DNA of 34,546 nucleotides from an uncultured Bacillota bacterium. Its GTDB lineage: Bacteria > Bacillota > Clostridia > Lachnospirales > Lachnospiraceae. The notes beneath the pieces were generated by a model, which was not told where the DNA came from, did not search any database, and saw nothing but the letters and a program-made list of their open reading frames with translations. Both the position numbers and the translations under genes were made by a program. Position 1 is the stretch's first letter, and each line of letters begins with the position of its first letter. Below are positions 32,712 through 34,546 of the stretch, piece by piece. The stretch covers positions 1-34,546 of the forward strand of contig CATWQE010000026.1 in NCBI GenBank assembly GCA_958352855.1, in the 5' to 3' direction.

Positions 32712-33980
32712 ATGGATAAAAATATGCAAAGTCAAGTAAAGAAAGATTATTTCTGGAATACCATGGGAAGCGGGATTACTGCTGTATTTTCGGTTGTTGT
32801 CTTATGGGCAGTGACCAGGATTATGGGGCCTTATGTGGGAGGCGTATTTGCTTTTGGATATGCAGTGTCCCAGCAGCTTCAGACAGTGGGAGCCTATGAA
32901 ATCCGTACCTATCAGGCAACAGATGTCCGCGAAGTTTTTAAATTTGAGACTTATCTGGCAGCGAGAATCATTACCTGTCTGGCAATGATCTTATGCGCTG
33001 TGGCATATGGGTTCTATCATGAGGGCTTTACAGAAGAGGCAATCGTGCTGATTCTCATCTGCATGTTAAAAGTATTTGATGCATTTGAGGATGTATTTCA
33101 TGGGATGTTTCAGCAGCATAAGAAGCTTTATATAGCAGGAAAAGCGCTTTTTTACAGAATGCTGATTACTATGCTTGGCTTTGTTTTATTTCTTTATATT
33201 ACCAGAAGCCTTTTAATATCCTGTATCCTTACGATTATTATCTCTGCGGTTGCGGTTTTTTATTTGAATGTTCCGGAAGCAAAAAAAATAGTTTCTATCC
33301 GTATCAGATTCCAGTGGAATCAGATTAAGGGGCTTCTAATATCCTGCTTTCCATTATTTGTGGGAGCATTTGTACTTCAATATCTCTGCAATCTCCCAAA
33401 ATACGGTATGGATCAGTATATGTCTAAGGAATATCAGACCTATTACTCTATTCTGTTTATGCCGGCATTTGTGATTAATTTATTCAGTGGGTTTGCATTT
33501 AAACCGTTGCTGACTTCTCTGGCAGAAAATTGGGTGGGAAATCAGAAAAGCAAATTTATGGGGACGATTGTAAAAGGACTTCTGATTGTAGGTGGACTTA
33601 CTGTTATTGTAATAGGCGGTGGTTATCTTCTGGGAATTCCGGTATTATCCTGGATATATGGTGTAGAACTGGCGCCTTATAAGACGGAATTTATCCTGCT
33701 TCTTTTGGGCGGAGGCTTTAGTGCGGCAGGTGTTATTTTGTATTATGGGCTGATGGTTATGCGCTGCCAGAAGCTGATTTTGTACGGATATATTCTTACC
33801 TTATTGATTTCTCTGCCATTTTCAGGTATGATGACTCAACGGTGGGGAATGCTTGGAGCATCCCTGTTGTATGTGGGACTGATGCTTTTAAGATGTATCA
33901 TTCTGGTATTCTCCATCTGGTGGGGAATGAGAAGCAGCAGAAAAAAAGAAAAAGGAGATTTGTCTCATGAAGTATTCTGA
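32712..33980 (+). CDS. Polysaccharide flippase (Wzx-like, MOP superfamily)
   Basis: Integral membrane protein of 422 residues with about 12 hydrophobic segments, resembling oligosaccharide flippases that move lipid-linked repeat units across the membrane. The N-terminus (KKDYFWNTMGSGITAVFSVVVLWAVTRIMG) is typical of the family. It begins two bases after the licD stop, with only a weak ribosome site, and an ATG at 32724 is an alternative. Its last 14 bases overlap the glycosyltransferase gene. A flippase marks the cluster as one for an exported polysaccharide or teichoic-acid-like polymer; no polymerase or ligase is in view. Confidence 0.85.
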   Translation: MDKNMQSQVKKDYFWNTMGSGITAVFSVVVLWAVTRIMGPYVGGVFAFGYAVSQQLQTVGAYEIRTYQATDVREVFKFETYLAARIITCLAMILCAVAYGFYHEGFTEEAIVLILICMLKVFDAFEDVFHGMFQQHKKLYIAGKALFYRMLITMLGFVLFLYITRSLLISCILTIIISAVAVFYLNVPEAKKIVSIRIRFQWNQIKGLLISCFPLFVGAFVLQYLCNLPKYGMDQYMSKEYQTYYSILFMPAFVINLFSGFAFKPLLTSLAENWVGNQKSKFMGTIVKGLLIVGGLTVIVIGGGYLLGIPVLSWIYGVELAPYKTEFILLLLGGGFSAAGVILYYGLMVMRCQKLILYGYILTLLISLPFSGMMTQRWGMLGASLLYVGLMLLRCIILVFSIWWGMRSSRKKEKGDLSHEVF

Positions 33981-34546
33981 GAACAACCATACATTTGTAG
34001 TATGTGCATATAAGGAAAGTCCGTACCTGGCAGAATGTATTGAATCGTTGCTCCAACAGACAAAAAAGAGCAGGATTTTGATTTCTACGTCAACGCCAAA
34101 TGATTCTATACAGGAAATTGCAAAGAGATATGAGCTTCCAGTGGTTGTGAACACAGGGAAAGCCAGTATAGCAGATGACTGGAACTATGGATGTAGCAAA
34201 GTAGAAACAGAATTGTTTACTATTGCTCATCAGGATGATATTTATGAAAAAAATTATCTGGAGGAGATTCTCAAACATTTGAATAGAGCTGAGAATCCGC
34301 TGATTGCGTTTACCGATTACGGAGAATTGCGCAATGGGCAGATATGCCTGGAAAATACTATTTTAAAGATAAAACGTTTGATGTTAAAGCCTCTTACCAT
34401 TGAGAAATTCTGGAAAAGCAGGTGGGTACGCAGAAGAGTATTATCTTTTGGAGATCCTATCTGTTGTCCATCTGTAACTTTTGTAAAGGAAGCCCTTCCG
34501 GATAAAATTTTTACCTTTGGTTATCGCAGTGATGTGGACTGGCAGG
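33967..34546 (+). CDS. GT2-family glycosyltransferase, cut by window edge
   Basis: Only the first 193 residues are visible; the frame is open to the end of the window. The N-terminus (HTFVVCAYKESPYLAECIESLLQQT) and the metal-binding AHQDDIY near residue 88 are those of GT-A fold family 2 enzymes, which transfer a sugar from an NDP donor. ATG 33967 lies inside the flippase gene, overlapping by 14 bases, with AAAAGGAGA upstream. It presumably adds one sugar to the repeat unit exported by the flippase. Donor and acceptor are unknown. Confidence 0.85.
   Translation, partial: MKYSENNHTFVVCAYKESPYLAECIESLLQQTKKSRILISTSTPNDSIQEIAKRYELPVVVNTGKASIADDWNYGCSKVETELFTIAHQDDIYEKNYLEEILKHLNRAENPLIAFTDYGELRNGQICLENTILKIKRLMLKPLTIEKFWKSRWVRRRVLSFGDPICCPSVTFVKEALPDKIFTFGYRSDVDWQ

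Noticed and set aside
1..34546. CRISPR arrays, tRNA or rRNA genes, insertion sequences, prophage or attachment sites
   Set aside because: No regularly spaced repeats, cloverleaf-like sequences, transposase or integrase frames or flanking direct repeats were seen on reading the window.

Overview
The window reads as a chromosomal segment of a spore-forming, low-GC Firmicute. It looks most like a gut Lachnospiraceae (Blautia-type) bacterium, judged from protein character and gene order and not from a database search. Support comes from the sporulation genes gpr and spoIIP, a T-box leader, strong AGGAGG-type ribosome sites with some TTG and GTG starts, and a secreted GH85 endoglycosidase typical of gut and mucosal bacteria. 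No rRNA, tRNA, CRISPR array, insertion sequence or prophage was seen.

Layout. (1) 61-3482: a sugar-phosphate nucleotidyltransferase, phosphoglucosamine mutase glmM and a TPR lipoprotein, closed by a terminator. (2) 3642-5102: an AT-rich, isolated AlbA/Schlafen plus RecG-C-like ATPase gene that looks recently acquired. (3) 5166-7985 on the minus strand: a GH85 endo-beta-N-acetylglucosaminidase lipoprotein, divergent from hflX (8197-9447). (4) 9518-15534: the arginine module, argG on minus and argCJBD on plus. It is arranged around a shared 378-bp region with two sigma-A-type promoters and ARG-box-like palindromes. (5) 15521-17665: a promoter beginning inside argD, a T-box riboswitch with an apparent isoleucine (ATC) specifier, brnQ and a small DMT-type membrane protein. 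(6) 17922-24957: a ComEA-like lipoprotein, a two-component system, a GerMN lipoprotein, comEC and holA, several with start/stop overlaps. (7) 25019-27660: rpsT on minus with a TTG start, then gpr and spoIIP. (8) 27791 to the window end: a surface-glycan cluster with its own promoter.

The most interesting part is region 8. It encodes a LicC-like cytidylyltransferase fused to a fold-type I PLP enzyme, an opine (octopine/nopaline-type) dehydrogenase, an acyltransferase 3, a LicD-family phospho-group transferase, a polysaccharide flippase and a GT2 glycosyltransferase cut by the window edge. Gene ends overlap or nearly touch throughout. Together they suggest a pathway that makes a CDP-activated amino-alcohol (or aminophosphonate), possibly N-carboxyalkylates an amine in an opine-type reaction, and attaches the phospho-substituent to an exported glycan. 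The chemistry is inferred; the individual family assignments are read from clear motifs.
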